Shown here in pieces: positions 24,943-35,624 of a stretch of DNA of 64,000 bases. The notes below the pieces were generated by a model. The model saw only the letters and a list, made by a program, of their open reading frames with translations. It was not told the origin of the DNA and did not search any database. Both the position numbers and the translations under genes were made by a program. The stretch comes from Clostridia bacterium (GTDB taxonomy: Bacteria; Bacillota; Clostridia; Acetivibrionales; DSM-2933), in the NCBI GenBank assembly GCA_026416815.1, contig JAOAEJ010000067.1, positions 96,886 through 160,885 of the forward strand, written 5' to 3'. Position 1 is the first letter of the stretch. Each line of letters begins with the position of its first letter.

Positions 24943-27900
24943 ATGATAAGAGTCAAAAAGTTTTTATGCTTGCTTATCACATTGCTCTTAATAGTTAGTA
25001 ATGGAATTATATCTGCTATTGCTGTACCGGTGGATGTAAATGTCAATATTAATCATGGGCAGACTATGGATGGAGAAAACGGCACTACAGGAGTTGTAGA
25101 TTTTTCTGCCGATATTCTTGGGTTAACAAGCAGTGACGTTTCAAATACTAGTGTTTCTATGTCGGTATACGATATGAACGGAGCGCGGTATACAAATTTT
25201 GACTGGATGATGAATGATAATCCAGTTACCGGGCCTGAGGGACCAAATAATCAATACATTAAGAATTATAAGGCGGCTATTACTCTGCCGGCTGGATTTA
25301 ACTACATATTTCAAATAGTTGCCGATAATAACGGAGAAATTACAACTATTTCAAAGAATTTCGATGTGCGCCACATCGCTTCTATACCGGAGAATATAAG
25401 TTTCGTGTCCCAGCAGATGACAAATACCCCATCAATTGATTTATCATGGACAGCGTTGCAGGGAGCTACAAGGTACGAAGTTTATTACAGCAGGTATAGT
25501 GGATATTTTACTCACTACAAACTAAGTACTAATAATACAACCATATCGATAAATATACCCGACAGTACCGGTGTATGGTATGTGTATGTAATAGCCTATA
25601 ACGATACTATGAGAATAGGGCGTACACCTCAAGTACTGACAGGCAATGTAAAAACAATAACCGGGACAATATCACTTCCCGGTACCGATATTGCTCCACA
25701 AGGAGGAGTAAAGGTTGATGTAGAGGCGTTTAGTGACAATAATACTCCAGACGACAAATGGGATGATAATAGACTTGGCGTAGTATTTCTTACAATCCCC
25801 GAAGGAAGTAATTCTACCCAATATACAATAACGCTTCCTGACAATGCAGTAGGAGCTTTTAGAATTAACTATCGTTTAGTATCACAGCATAATTATGCTG
25901 AGCAGGGTTATTACAGTTCCAATGGAACCGTACCGCGCTTTAACGAAGCGACAATAATTAATATCAATGGAAGTAGTGTATCAGGGATAAATCTTAATCT
26001 CTTGGCGTGCAAGTCAATATCCGGTACGCTGTCATTACCCGGCTCAGACGTTGCTCCTCAGGGAGGACTTGAGGTTAATATAGGAGCTTACAATGACAAC
26101 GGAACTCCTCAAGACCATTATGATGACTACTATGTAGGAAGATGGGTTACCATTCCTGAGGGAGCCAGCACTGTGAACTACACCCTAAGACTTCCTCTGG
26201 GGATTGCAGGTTCATATGCGATAAATTACAGGTTATCATCACCTTCAGTAAAATATCTGGATAGTGCGTTCTATAGTACAAACGGCACTGTACCGGGGAT
26301 TGGCAAAGCTACTCCTGTGGGTTTAACCAATAGCAATACATCGGGTATTAATTTCTCCATATTAACAGGTAAAGTAATATCCGGAACGTTAGCATTACCG
26401 GGTACAAATGTTGCACCTGTAAAGGGAATTCAAGTTAGCATAAGCGCACAGGCTGATAATAATACACCCGACAATCATATGGATGACTATGGTATTGGCA
26501 ATATGCTTATCATACCTGAAGGAAGCAATTCCATTGACTATAGCTTGACTGTCCCTGAAGGTATCGGAGCTTTTAAGGTAGGCTATAGAATAGAACAGCA
26601 AGAAGCAGCAAGTTATGTAAGGGAAGGCTTTTTCGGTGTCAATGGGACAGTAATAAACTATGATGAGGCCGAACCTGTAGATGTAAGCTTTGGCAATAGG
26701 TCAAATATAAACATTGCTATAATGGCAGGGAAAACCATATCCGGTACGGTATCATTACCGGGTACTGATGTTGCTCCGGAAGGAGGAACCAGGGTCACCA
26801 TAGAAGCTGTTAATGACAGTGGTACTCCTGAAATTTGGGAGGATGATTTCCGTATATTTTTGGAAGTAGCTATTCCTGGCGGAAGTAATGCGGCAAACTA
26901 TTCCATAACAGTACCACCAAGCATTACAGGCCAATATAGAATTAATTACTATTTAGAATCAACGGCAGACTATGTGAAGCAAGGCTACTATAGCATAAAT
27001 GGAACAGTTCCAACTGATAAGCAAGCAACGGCTTTTGATTTAAGCGGTGGCAGCAAGACAGGCATAAATCTCATACTTTTGAAGGGTAAAACGATATCGG
27101 GTACTATAGCATTGCCTGGAGTGGATGTTGCTCCACAGGGTGGGATGAGTCTGGAGTTAATTTCCAAAATCTACAATAATACTGCAACCGGTGGAGACAT
27201 AGGCTATGGAACTAGCATATGGGTTAAGATACCGGAAGGGAACAAGTCTGCAAGCTATACTATAACTGTACCTGATAGTATTGTTGGAACGTATAAGCTA
27301 ATCTATAGGCTGTCAGAACAGCCTGAAACAAATTATATAAGAGAGGCATACTACAGTTCAAATGGTACTGTGCTGGGATTTGAAGCAGCAACAGCTTTAG
27401 ACTTAAGCAACGGAAATTTATCGGGAATAAATATGGATCTAATAAAAGGAAAGGTTATATCCGGCGTAGTAAAATTACCTTCAGGATATGCTCCAGCAGG
27501 AGGAACAGGCGTTAGCATTAGAGGATGGTCGGATAACGGCACTGAATTTGACGGCAAGGATGACATAAGCGTATGGTCAGATACTGAAATTTTCGAAGGG
27601 AAAAACTTTGCAAATTATACCTTAGTAGTACCATGTAATAGTAATATCACCTTTAAAATTACGGCAGAGCCTTGGCATTGGAGACCATCGGATTACGTTG
27701 CTTCAACTGAACGCTTGGTTGAGATAGCTGCCGGAGATTTTAGTAATACAGTACTGGATTTTACACTTGGCATTCCTCAGGTGATAGGAACTGTAGCTGA
27801 CCCTACAGGAATACCAATGGAAAATTCTAATGTAGATATAAGAAAGTCAACCGGTGAATGGGTACAGAATGTATGGACCGACAAAGCAGGTAAGTTCAAA

Positions 27901-30900
27901 ATAGGTTCACTGGCTGATGGTAAGTACATACTTAGAGCCGCAAAATGGGATTCTGCCTTTACTGAGTCTCCAGAGGTTACTATTACTATATCAGGTGGGG
28001 CTTTTGTACCTGATACAACGAATAATCCTCTTGTACTGAAGCTGGCTATGCCTCAAATAAGCGGTACTGTACGTTATCCAGGGGGACAAACAGCAGCATA
28101 CGGACATGTTGATGTAATAGACTTAAACGGTATGCATATAGCTGGTACGGGAATAGATGAACATGGAAAATTCGTTATAGGGGGCCTTAAGGCAGGTACT
28201 TATAAGTTAAAGGCATATCCTAGTTGGAATAATACCCAGTATACTGCTTCCTTGGATACAGTGGTGGAGATTACCTCTGCTTCTAAAGGATTAAATATTG
28301 ATATAATGCTATCTTCACCACAAATTAAGGGTACTGTAACAGCCGGCGGCAATCCTGTAGATGAAGGTTGGATAGAAATTATTAAAAAAGTGAGTGAGTA
28401 CGAACACAGGGGGATGCCTGGTGTAAGTATCGTTAATGGCCTTTATAGCATAGGCGGACTTGAGGACGGTACATACATCATAAAAGCGAACCCCAGGTCG
28501 GGTTCTATGTATTCCTCATCACAGGATGTTGAGGTAATTATTAACGGTGCAAACTCACAGACTATAAATCTTGTACTGAGGGATGTACAGGTAACAGGTA
28601 AGATCCAGAATCCACAAGGGGACGATGTACCATTTGGTTGGGTTGAAATCAGAAGAGTAGTTACCGACTCAGCCAACGCTAAAGAATATTGGGCAACCGG
28701 CGTACCTGTAAATGAACTTGGAGCTTTCTCAATAGGAGGACTAACTCCCGGAACATATGAGCTTAAAGCCTTCCCATCATGGGATTCGGAATATACCCCT
28801 TCACAGGAAATGTTGGTAACCATAGGAAATGATTTAAATGCTTCACCGTCAAATATTATATTAACAATTGCGTTGCCACAGGTAAAAGGAAAGGCTATTT
28901 CACCCGACGGGATTGGGCAACAGCATACATATATTGAAATAAGGGATTTAAACGGGAATTATGTTACTGGTATTAGCACCGATTATGAGGGCAACTTCAA
29001 GGTAGGCGGCCTTAAGAATGGTAATTATATCATAAAAGCTCATCCTTCATGGGGCTCACAATATACTGCTTCAGACGAGATTCAAATAGCTGTGCAGAAT
29101 GGAGTAAGTCTGACAGGTGTTTTAGTAACCCTAAATCAACCACAATTATCGGGTATAGTAAAAAAACCTGATGGAACCGCTGCTATAGGCAGTTATGTAG
29201 AGGTAAGGGACTCAGAAGGAAGATGGATTGCAGGAACAGGTGTTGATGAAAATGGTGCTTTCAGGCTAGGCGCGTTAAAGGATGGAAAGTACGTATTGCA
29301 AGCATATCCTCAATGGGGCGATGAGTACTGTGAATCCGCTGCCATGACAGTTGAAATCAGTAACAAAGAATTTAGTGGAGGGCAGCTTACACTCGATTTA
29401 ACCCGTCCAATAGCAATTGGTACAGTAAAAGATCCTTCAGGGACGAATGTAGTACCCTATGGAATGATAGAAATAAAGAATGCTCAAACCGGAGAGTGGG
29501 TACCGGGAGTAGGGGTAGATAACCTTGGAAAGTTCAAACTCAAGAATTTACCTGACGGGACTTATGCATTAAGGGCTATCGCCGATTGGAATTCCGCTAA
29601 TAACTATACCTCTTCCGATGAAAAAATTATAACAATATCCGGAGGAGCAGTTACATCCAGTACATTAAGCAACTTAACTATAAATCTTAACTCTTATAAG
29701 ATTAAAGGTATGGTCAAGACACCGGATGGTTTATCTAATACAGGGTTTGGTTGGGTTGAAGTGACGAATTCCCAGGGTATGTGGGTAACTGGTACGCCGG
29801 TGGATGATAAAGGTAACTTTAAACTCGGTAAAATCGGACCTGCAGGAACATATAAAATTAAGGTATATCCAAATTGGGAATCTCAATACTTGCCGTCACA
29901 GGAGGTAGAAATCCAGGTTGATGGAGATGGAAACTATGTTAGCGGCGGTGAGTATACCGGTGGAATACTCAATATCAGACTTAGCAATGTAGTGTTTACC
30001 GGTAGGGTAATAAAAGCAAGCGGCGGACAGCCTGCACAATATGGATGGATTGAAATCCAGAAGGTACTGGAAAGTGGGGAGACTCAATGGCTGCCCGGTA
30101 CAGGAGTTGATTTCAATGGTGAGTTTAGAGTTGGACAACTTTCCGATGGTACTTACAAGATAAAAGCATACCCTGAATACAAGGACGAGATGCAGATTGC
30201 CTCTGAGTACTACACCATTACTGTAGCTAACGGAGTAGTAACCGGATGTGACGTTTTAAATGCATACGACTCTAACAACAAGGTATTGACCGTAAAACTG
30301 CCTGATCCTCAAATAACCGGTACTGTAAAAGGACCTAATGGCGAATCGGTATCCTATGGATGGATAGAAGTAAGAGATTCCAACGATAATTACGTACAGG
30401 GAATAGGTGCAAACCATAATGGAAGCTTTGCTATAGGAGGGCTGCAAAGCGGTACATACAAGCTAAGGGCTTACCCTGGTTGGGGTTCAGAGTTCTCAGA
30501 ATCCAAGTTTACCGAGGTAATCATACCGCAAAACTCCACGCAAAGCACTGCAGTTATATTAAATCTAAGCGGCGCTCAGCTTACAGGTACCGTAGTGGGT
30601 CCCGAAGGGCAAAAAATCAACAAGGCTTGGGTAGAGGTATATTATATAGACCAGACTACTCAAAACAGAGTATGGGTTGCAAGCTCAGGTGTAGATGAAA
30701 ATGGCAGATTTAAGATAGGCGGACTTGAAAATAGGGATGATTATAAAATAGAGGCATTTGCAGAGCCAGGATCACCCTATGCTAACAGTAATAGCATGAA
30801 TTTAAGAGTTTCCGGAGGCGTTTCTACCCCGAGCACTTTAGAGATACGCCTAACAAATGCCAATGTTACAGGTACAGTAAATAACCCCTATGGAAGTCGT

Positions 30901-31116
30901 TCTAATGGAGGTTGGGTAGAGGTTGGAGATCAAAACCAGAAGTGGCTGTTAACTGTTCAAGTAGGAAAAGACGGTACATTTAAGCTACCTGCACTGCAAA
31001 ATGGCACGTATACAATACAAGCCTTCTTTGGAGAGGGAAATGCAGCTGTAAGATCCGATGTACAAAACATTACAATTGATGGCACTTCTAAAGCACTTGT
31101 TTTGAATTTAAAATAA
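24943..31116 (+). CDS. Giant secreted repeat protein (carboxypeptidase-regulatory-like repeats)
   Basis: The 2057-residue protein has a signal peptide (1-28), an N-terminal region with a fibronectin-III-like segment (about 147-225), then two families of beta-sandwich repeats. Six units of about 110-115 residues (about 236-940) begin ISGTxxLPGxDVAPQGG and contain a YYSxNGTVP motif. Twelve units of about 75-95 residues (about 944-2057) follow the pattern GTVxxPxG...GWVEIRD...GTGVDENGxFKIGGLxDGTYKLKAYP, which is the carboxypeptidase-regulatory / Cna-B-like fold. No SLH domain, LPXTG motif or TM tail is present; it ends LVLNLK. The next gene, 36 bp on, encodes an SLH protein, so it may be held at the surface by that partner or by non-covalent association. 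Confidence 0.85.
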   Translation: MIRVKKFLCLLITLLLIVSNGIISAIAVPVDVNVNINHGQTMDGENGTTGVVDFSADILGLTSSDVSNTSVSMSVYDMNGARYTNFDWMMNDNPVTGPEGPNNQYIKNYKAAITLPAGFNYIFQIVADNNGEITTISKNFDVRHIASIPENISFVSQQMTNTPSIDLSWTALQGATRYEVYYSRYSGYFTHYKLSTNNTTISINIPDSTGVWYVYVIAYNDTMRIGRTPQVLTGNVKTITGTISLPGTDIAPQGGVKVDVEAFSDNNTPDDKWDDNRLGVVFLTIPEGSNSTQYTITLPDNAVGAFRINYRLVSQHNYAEQGYYSSNGTVPRFNEATIININGSSVSGINLNLLACKSISGTLSLPGSDVAPQGGLEVNIGAYNDNGTPQDHYDDYYVGRWVTIPEGASTVNYTLRLPLGIAGSYAINYRLSSPSVKYLDSAFYSTNGTVPGIGKATPVGLTNSNTSGINFSILTGKVISGTLALPGTNVAPVKGIQVSISAQADNNTPDNHMDDYGIGNMLIIPEGSNSIDYSLTVPEGIGAFKVGYRIEQQEAASYVREGFFGVNGTVINYDEAEPVDVSFGNRSNINIAIMAGKTISGTVSLPGTDVAPEGGTRVTIEAVNDSGTPEIWEDDFRIFLEVAIPGGSNAANYSITVPPSITGQYRINYYLESTADYVKQGYYSINGTVPTDKQATAFDLSGGSKTGINLILLKGKTISGTIALPGVDVAPQGGMSLELISKIYNNTATGGDIGYGTSIWVKIPEGNKSASYTITVPDSIVGTYKLIYRLSEQPETNYIREAYYSSNGTVLGFEAATALDLSNGNLSGINMDLIKGKVISGVVKLPSGYAPAGGTGVSIRGWSDNGTEFDGKDDISVWSDTEIFEGKNFANYTLVVPCNSNITFKITAEPWHWRPSDYVASTERLVEIAAGDFSNTVLDFTLGIPQVIGTVADPTGIPMENSNVDIRKSTGEWVQNVWTDKAGKFKIGSLADGKYILRAAKWDSAFTESPEVTITISGGAFVPDTTNNPLVLKLAMPQISGTVRYPGGQTAAYGHVDVIDLNGMHIAGTGIDEHGKFVIGGLKAGTYKLKAYPSWNNTQYTASLDTVVEITSASKGLNIDIMLSSPQIKGTVTAGGNPVDEGWIEIIKKVSEYEHRGMPGVSIVNGLYSIGGLEDGTYIIKANPRSGSMYSSSQDVEVIINGANSQTINLVLRDVQVTGKIQNPQGDDVPFGWVEIRRVVTDSANAKEYWATGVPVNELGAFSIGGLTPGTYELKAFPSWDSEYTPSQEMLVTIGNDLNASPSNIILTIALPQVKGKAISPDGIGQQHTYIEIRDLNGNYVTGISTDYEGNFKVGGLKNGNYIIKAHPSWGSQYTASDEIQIAVQNGVSLTGVLVTLNQPQLSGIVKKPDGTAAIGSYVEVRDSEGRWIAGTGVDENGAFRLGALKDGKYVLQAYPQWGDEYCESAAMTVEISNKEFSGGQLTLDLTRPIAIGTVKDPSGTNVVPYGMIEIKNAQTGEWVPGVGVDNLGKFKLKNLPDGTYALRAIADWNSANNYTSSDEKIITISGGAVTSSTLSNLTINLNSYKIKGMVKTPDGLSNTGFGWVEVTNSQGMWVTGTPVDDKGNFKLGKIGPAGTYKIKVYPNWESQYLPSQEVEIQVDGDGNYVSGGEYTGGILNIRLSNVVFTGRVIKASGGQPAQYGWIEIQKVLESGETQWLPGTGVDFNGEFRVGQLSDGTYKIKAYPEYKDEMQIASEYYTITVANGVVTGCDVLNAYDSNNKVLTVKLPDPQITGTVKGPNGESVSYGWIEVRDSNDNYVQGIGANHNGSFAIGGLQSGTYKLRAYPGWGSEFSESKFTEVIIPQNSTQSTAVILNLSGAQLTGTVVGPEGQKINKAWVEVYYIDQTTQNRVWVASSGVDENGRFKIGGLENRDDYKIEAFAEPGSPYANSNSMNLRVSGGVSTPSTLEIRLTNANVTGTVNNPYGSRSNGGWVEVGDQNQKWLLTVQVGKDGTFKLPALQNGTYTIQAFFGEGNAAVRSDVQNITIDGTSKALVLNLK

Positions 31117-31152
31117 ATGCACGACCAAAATAATCCAACCAGGAGTGATAAA

Positions 31153-34101
31153 ATGAAAAGAAAAACACTGGCTATACTAATGAGTCTAATTATAATGTTA
31201 TATCCAGCGGTTGCTATGGGACTTGGGGATAATCCCCCCAAAGTCCCTACCGACCCTTCTATTGTAAGTGTTACTGCTACACCTACTTCCCATACTGCCG
31301 GGAGTATGCAAGCGGTGACAATAGCAGTAACAACAAGGAATGTAGCTGATAATACCGCTATAACAGCACAACTGGTGGATAGTACCGGCTCTAATGCTGT
31401 TGATGGGGTAAGCATAGCAACGGGTACTATCAATAATAGTAGTGCTTCCCTTTCGTTAACCATACCTTCGGGTGTTGGAGCAGGAAGTTATAGGATTAAA
31501 GTCAATATGGCATCAGTAAATGTATCGGATACCAGTACAGTATATACTTTAGAAGCAGGTGCGCAGCCTGCTATTACTTCTATAGAAGCTACGCCTACAA
31601 GTCATACTTCGGGCAGCCAACAGGTAGTAAGTGTAAAAGTATATACAAGTAACGTTGCCAATGGTACATCTGCGATTGTACAATTGACCGACAGTGCCGG
31701 TACGGTAATCAGCGGAATATCTACAAGCAGTGTAGTAAATAACAACTATGCTGCCGCTAATTTAACTATTCCATCATCTACTGGCGCAGGGAGCTATAGG
31801 ATTAAGGTTACAGTATCTAGTGCCATCAACTCGGATACTACATATACCATTAATTCTCAGTCAAATATTCCTGCAATCTCAAATGTTACACTTTCATCGT
31901 CAACAAAATACGATAATGTCTCGGCAACAGTAAGTGTTACTGTCAATACCTTAAATGTATCGGGAAATCCAGCAGTTACTGCTGACCTGGTGCAAGCAGA
32001 TAACGTAAATAATGTTGTTTCAGGTGTAACACAAGCTTCGGGAAATATAGACAATAATGGTTCATCTACCCTTGTTATAACTATACCGGCTTCGGTACCT
32101 AAAGGGAACTATAAAGTTAAAGTGCAGGTTACAGGTATTTCTACTGCAGATACTTCAAAGAGTTATACAGTAAACGAGGCTGTGCCTGTAATAACAGATA
32201 TCACAACAGCAGGAGCTACACTGTCTCAGGGTACGATAAGCGGGAATATGGTTATTAAAGGTAACAACTTTTCAAGTACAGCTGCAAATAATGCAGTAGA
32301 GATTTTAGACAACATTACAAATACAACTGTAGTTACTACTTCGGTACCAAGCATAGCTTTACAAGATTCATTAACTGTATCAATACCGACTGGCCTTACT
32401 GTGGGGACTTATAAAGTTAGGGTTACCGTAAATGGAAAATCGGCTACCAGTACTAAGACGTTTAATATTGACTCGCCAGCACCAGTCATACGCAGTGTTG
32501 ACACGACAGGAGCTCAACTGTTTGAAGGCACAATCAGCGGAGGCTTTACAGTTGGTGGGGAGAACTTTTCTTCTACATTGTCAAGTAATACTTTAAAGCT
32601 TGTTGATGGGAATTTTACAGAATATCTATGTACCATAACCACAGCTTCCAACGCCCAACTGAAAGCTGTTATACCTACAAGATTAACGGCGGGAAACTAC
32701 ACTGTAAAATTAACAGTTAAGGGTGTTGCGGCTAAAGATACCGGCTTCAGCTTTAGTATAAGTGCAGCACAAGCAACGCCGACGCCAACACCGACGCCAA
32801 CACCGACGCCGACACCAACGCCGACACCAACACCAACACAAACATCAATACCGACATCAATGCCAACAGTAGCGCCAACACCAACACCGTCACCATCACC
32901 TGTTCCTACAGTGACACCGCCTCCGGGTGATGAAGATGTGATATCGACTCTAAAGAAGGAGCCTGTGCTAAACAATGAGAATGTTGCAGTATCTAAGGTA
33001 GAATCGGAAGAGTTGATTGAAAGATTTGAAAGCGTTTCTGCAGATAAAAATGGAGCAAAAAAAGTGGTGGTGGAAATAGCTGAGATAGATGGCGCTACAG
33101 CATACCAGCAAGCACTGCCGGCAGACATTATAGCTTCAAAGTCAGCAGACAAAATAATTGAGATAGTGACACCGGTTGGCAGTATAACAGTTCCAAGTAA
33201 TATGTTTAGGCTTCAGGAGGTTTCACAAGCTGAGCAGGTTTCAATATCCATAGGAGCTGCAGATAAATCAAAGCTTAACAATGATTTGAAAAATGCTCTA
33301 GGAAGTAGGCCTGTTGTAGAAATCAATGCAGCAATAAATGGAAAGGGTATTACCTGGGATAATCCAGAAGCAGCTGTAACTATAGCTTTAGACTATAAAC
33401 CTACTGCTGCAGAACTAAGGAATGCCGAGCACATAGTTGTATGGTATATTGACAATAAAGGTAATGTAATATCAGTCCCAAGCGGCAGGTATAATGCAAG
33501 TACCGGAAAAGTTACTTTTACAACAACCCACTTCAGCAAATATGCAGTAGCTTATGTACAGAAAACATTCAGTGATATCTCTGCTTCATGGGCTAAGGAA
33601 AAGATTGAAGTTTTGGCATCCAAGGGTATTATTGCCGGAACTTCACCTACAAACTTTAATCCTGGCAAAAACATTACCAGAGCGGACTTTATAGTAATGC
33701 TTGTCAAAGCTTTGGGGCTGACAGGAAAGGTTGATTCAAACTTTGGCGACATCAATGAAAAAGATTACTACTATGAAGCAGTAGGATTAGCTAAGAAGTT
33801 GGGAATAACCAACGGTGTAGGAGGCAATAAGTTCAATCCAAAAGCTCCTATAAGCAGGCAGGATATGATGGTGCTTGTTGCAAAAGCATTACAGGTTTCC
33901 AAAAAGATTTCGGTTAGTTCCACAAAGCCGGATTTAAGCAAATATACCGATGCTTCAAGTATATCTGAATATGCAAAAGCAAGTATAGACACTTTGGTTA
34001 AAGAGGGAATCGTAGGCGGTAACGGAAAGTCTATAAACCCTAAGGGAAGTGTTACAAGAGAGCAAATGGCAGTAGTTATCTATAACGTATATAATAAGTA
34101 A
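31153..34101 (+). CDS. SLH-domain cell-surface protein with IPT/Ig-like repeats
   Basis: The roughly 982-residue protein has a signal peptide (1-22), then Ig-like repeats: three units starting VSVTATPTSHTAGS or a relative (about 28-345) and two IPT/TIG-like units with TTGAxLxxGTISG (about 350-535). A Thr-Pro linker (about 545-595) follows, then a mixed domain (about 600-800) and three SLH domains at the C-terminus (about 805-982; FSDISASWAKEKIEVLASKG, GITNGVGGNKFNP, TREQMAVVIYN). SLH domains bind pyruvylated secondary wall polymer. An upstream in-frame ATG (31117) lacks an SD; ATG 31153 follows AGGAGTGATAAA. It is co-directional with and 36 bp after the giant repeat protein, hence one operon. 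A terminator follows. Confidence 0.92.
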   Translation: MKRKTLAILMSLIIMLYPAVAMGLGDNPPKVPTDPSIVSVTATPTSHTAGSMQAVTIAVTTRNVADNTAITAQLVDSTGSNAVDGVSIATGTINNSSASLSLTIPSGVGAGSYRIKVNMASVNVSDTSTVYTLEAGAQPAITSIEATPTSHTSGSQQVVSVKVYTSNVANGTSAIVQLTDSAGTVISGISTSSVVNNNYAAANLTIPSSTGAGSYRIKVTVSSAINSDTTYTINSQSNIPAISNVTLSSSTKYDNVSATVSVTVNTLNVSGNPAVTADLVQADNVNNVVSGVTQASGNIDNNGSSTLVITIPASVPKGNYKVKVQVTGISTADTSKSYTVNEAVPVITDITTAGATLSQGTISGNMVIKGNNFSSTAANNAVEILDNITNTTVVTTSVPSIALQDSLTVSIPTGLTVGTYKVRVTVNGKSATSTKTFNIDSPAPVIRSVDTTGAQLFEGTISGGFTVGGENFSSTLSSNTLKLVDGNFTEYLCTITTASNAQLKAVIPTRLTAGNYTVKLTVKGVAAKDTGFSFSISAAQATPTPTPTPTPTPTPTPTPTPTQTSIPTSMPTVAPTPTPSPSPVPTVTPPPGDEDVISTLKKEPVLNNENVAVSKVESEELIERFESVSADKNGAKKVVVEIAEIDGATAYQQALPADIIASKSADKIIEIVTPVGSITVPSNMFRLQEVSQAEQVSISIGAADKSKLNNDLKNALGSRPVVEINAAINGKGITWDNPEAAVTIALDYKPTAAELRNAEHIVVWYIDNKGNVISVPSGRYNASTGKVTFTTTHFSKYAVAYVQKTFSDISASWAKEKIEVLASKGIIAGTSPTNFNPGKNITRADFIVMLVKALGLTGKVDSNFGDINEKDYYYEAVGLAKKLGITNGVGGNKFNPKAPISRQDMMVLVAKALQVSKKISVSSTKPDLSKYTDASSISEYAKASIDTLVKEGIVGGNGKSINPKGSVTREQMAVVIYNVYNK
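32778..32925 (+). repeat. Thr-Pro codon repeat (linker of the SLH protein)
   Basis: Tandem six-base units of the type CCGACA / CCAACG encode a TPTPTP linker. It is a likely site of length variation by slippage. Confidence 0.8.
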
Positions 34102-34103
34102 GT

Positions 34104-34141
34104 ACAAAGGAGGGACTGTTCAATAGTCCCTCCTTTAAATA
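34104..34141. terminator. Bidirectional terminator between the SLH gene and the NSS transporter gene
   Basis: AAAGGAGGGACT (34106-34117) pairs exactly with AGTCCCTCCTTT (34125-34136) around a 7-nt loop. It lies between convergent genes. Confidence 0.82.
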
Positions 34142-34143
34142 AT

Positions 34144-35520
34144 TTAAGAAACCTTAATTACACCTATGGAATTCAAAAATACAATTATAAGAAGTATTGG
34201 TGTAATAAATTTCACAATAACATAAAACACATCAACCACACGTCTATTTCGCAAAATTCCGTTGTTTGAAAGCTCGTTCTTTAAATCATCTTTTCTAGTT
34301 GCATAGCCTATAAATAGTGCTATAAGAAGCCCACCTATGGGGAGTAGTATATTTGATGATATAAAATCAAACATATCAAACAGGGTCTTCCCAAACATAG
34401 TAAATCCGCCAAGCAAGCTGGAACCATCTGCTGAGAGTGTGGCTAGCGAGCCAATTACTAATATAATCACTGCATTGATCAATACCGCTTTAGTTCTGGA
34501 TATGCCCTTTTCCTCAGAAAAATAAGCTACAGGCACCTCTACCATCGATATCATAGCAGTAGTAGCAGCGATAGATGATAAAACGAAAAAAGCAATAAGT
34601 AACATATTTCCAAAGGGTACTTGCGAAAATACCAATGGAATCGTCATAAAAAGCAGCCCCGGTCCAGCACCCGGTTCCATGCCGAAGGAGAAAACAGCAG
34701 GGAATATGGCAAGTCCAGCAAGTATCGAAACTATGGTGTCAGAAATAGCAACTCTCAAAGCGGTATTTACCATGTTGTTGTCCTTGGTGAAATAACTGCC
34801 GTATGTTATCATTGTACCCATACCCAGCGAGAGCTTAAAAAATGCAAGCCCCAGCGCTGTCAGTATGACCGGGCCGGTAAGTCTGCTAAAATCTATATGA
34901 AAGAGGAAGCTAAAGCCCTTGGATGAATTGGGAAGGGTAAGGGCCCTGATATCACATATTATTATAAGTATAAATAACACCGGCATAAGTGTCTTTGTAA
35001 CTCTTTCAATACCGTTTTTAACTCCCGAGATAAGTATGGCAGATACGACAAACACAACAATAACCTGCCACATTATCGGCCATACAGGACTATTTATAGT
35101 GCTTGCAAACTGCGTGTTTGCCAACTCCGGTGTAATACCCGAAAAGTCACCCCTAATGGCTTTAAATACATAAGAATAAACCCATCCGGCAACACAGCTG
35201 TAAAAGAACATAATCAAGTAAGAGGCTACAACTCCCATTAGACCGATAGAATTCCAAGGCGTACCAGGTTTAAGCTGTTCAAAAGCTCCTACAACATTTT
35301 TTCTGGTTTTCCGCCCTATATAAAACTCACTCAGCATTATGGGTAAACCTACAAAAACTATACATAGAAGATAGATAAGAAGGAAAGCCCCTCCGCCAAA
35401 TTCCCCTGTCAAATAGGGGAATTTCCATATGTTCCCCAAACCTACAGCAGAACCCAGAGTTGCAAAGAATACTGCAAGTCCCGAAGAAAAACCTTGTCTG
35501 TTAGCAATTTTATTTTCCAA
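34144..35520 (-). CDS. Sodium-dependent (NSS/SLC6-family) transporter
   Basis: The 458-residue integral membrane protein has about 11 TM helices of the LeuT fold, importing an amino acid or related solute with Na+. Family hallmarks: the N-terminal GLAVFFATLGSAVGLGNIWK with the unwound TM1 (sodium and substrate site), FPYLTGEFGGGAFLLIYLL, and the TM6-TM8 region with LGLAFFKLSLGMGTMITYGSY and SSIAATTAMISM. The start is TTG at 35520 with SD GGAG 5 nt upstream. The substrate cannot be assigned. It lies downstream of a chemoreceptor gene but is separated from it by a perfect terminator hairpin. Confidence 0.93.
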   Translation of the reverse strand: MENKIANRQGFSSGLAVFFATLGSAVGLGNIWKFPYLTGEFGGGAFLLIYLLCIVFVGLPIMLSEFYIGRKTRKNVVGAFEQLKPGTPWNSIGLMGVVASYLIMFFYSCVAGWVYSYVFKAIRGDFSGITPELANTQFASTINSPVWPIMWQVIVVFVVSAILISGVKNGIERVTKTLMPVLFILIIICDIRALTLPNSSKGFSFLFHIDFSRLTGPVILTALGLAFFKLSLGMGTMITYGSYFTKDNNMVNTALRVAISDTIVSILAGLAIFPAVFSFGMEPGAGPGLLFMTIPLVFSQVPFGNMLLIAFFVLSSIAATTAMISMVEVPVAYFSEEKGISRTKAVLINAVIILVIGSLATLSADGSSLLGGFTMFGKTLFDMFDFISSNILLPIGGLLIALFIGYATRKDDLKNELSNNGILRNRRVVDVFYVIVKFITPILLIIVFLNSIGVIKVS

Positions 35521-35543
35521 AGAAAGCTCCTCCGAAAAAATTA

Positions 35544-35588
35544 AAAATTATGGATACGGGAAATTTCCCGTATCCATAATTTTATAAT
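35544..35588 (-). terminator. Terminator of the chemoreceptor gene
   Basis: A perfect 20-bp palindromic stem (35544-35583) is flanked by A/T tails in both directions. It stands between the chemoreceptor stop and the start of the NSS transporter. Confidence 0.85.
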
Positions 35589-35624
35589 TACCATATTACT
35601 ATTAAATAAACGTGTATAGATTAA

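Noticed and set aside
32697..33152. Minus-strand frame with long Val-Gly repeats
   Set aside because: It is the antisense of the Thr-Pro linker of the SLH protein; no SD and no independent support.
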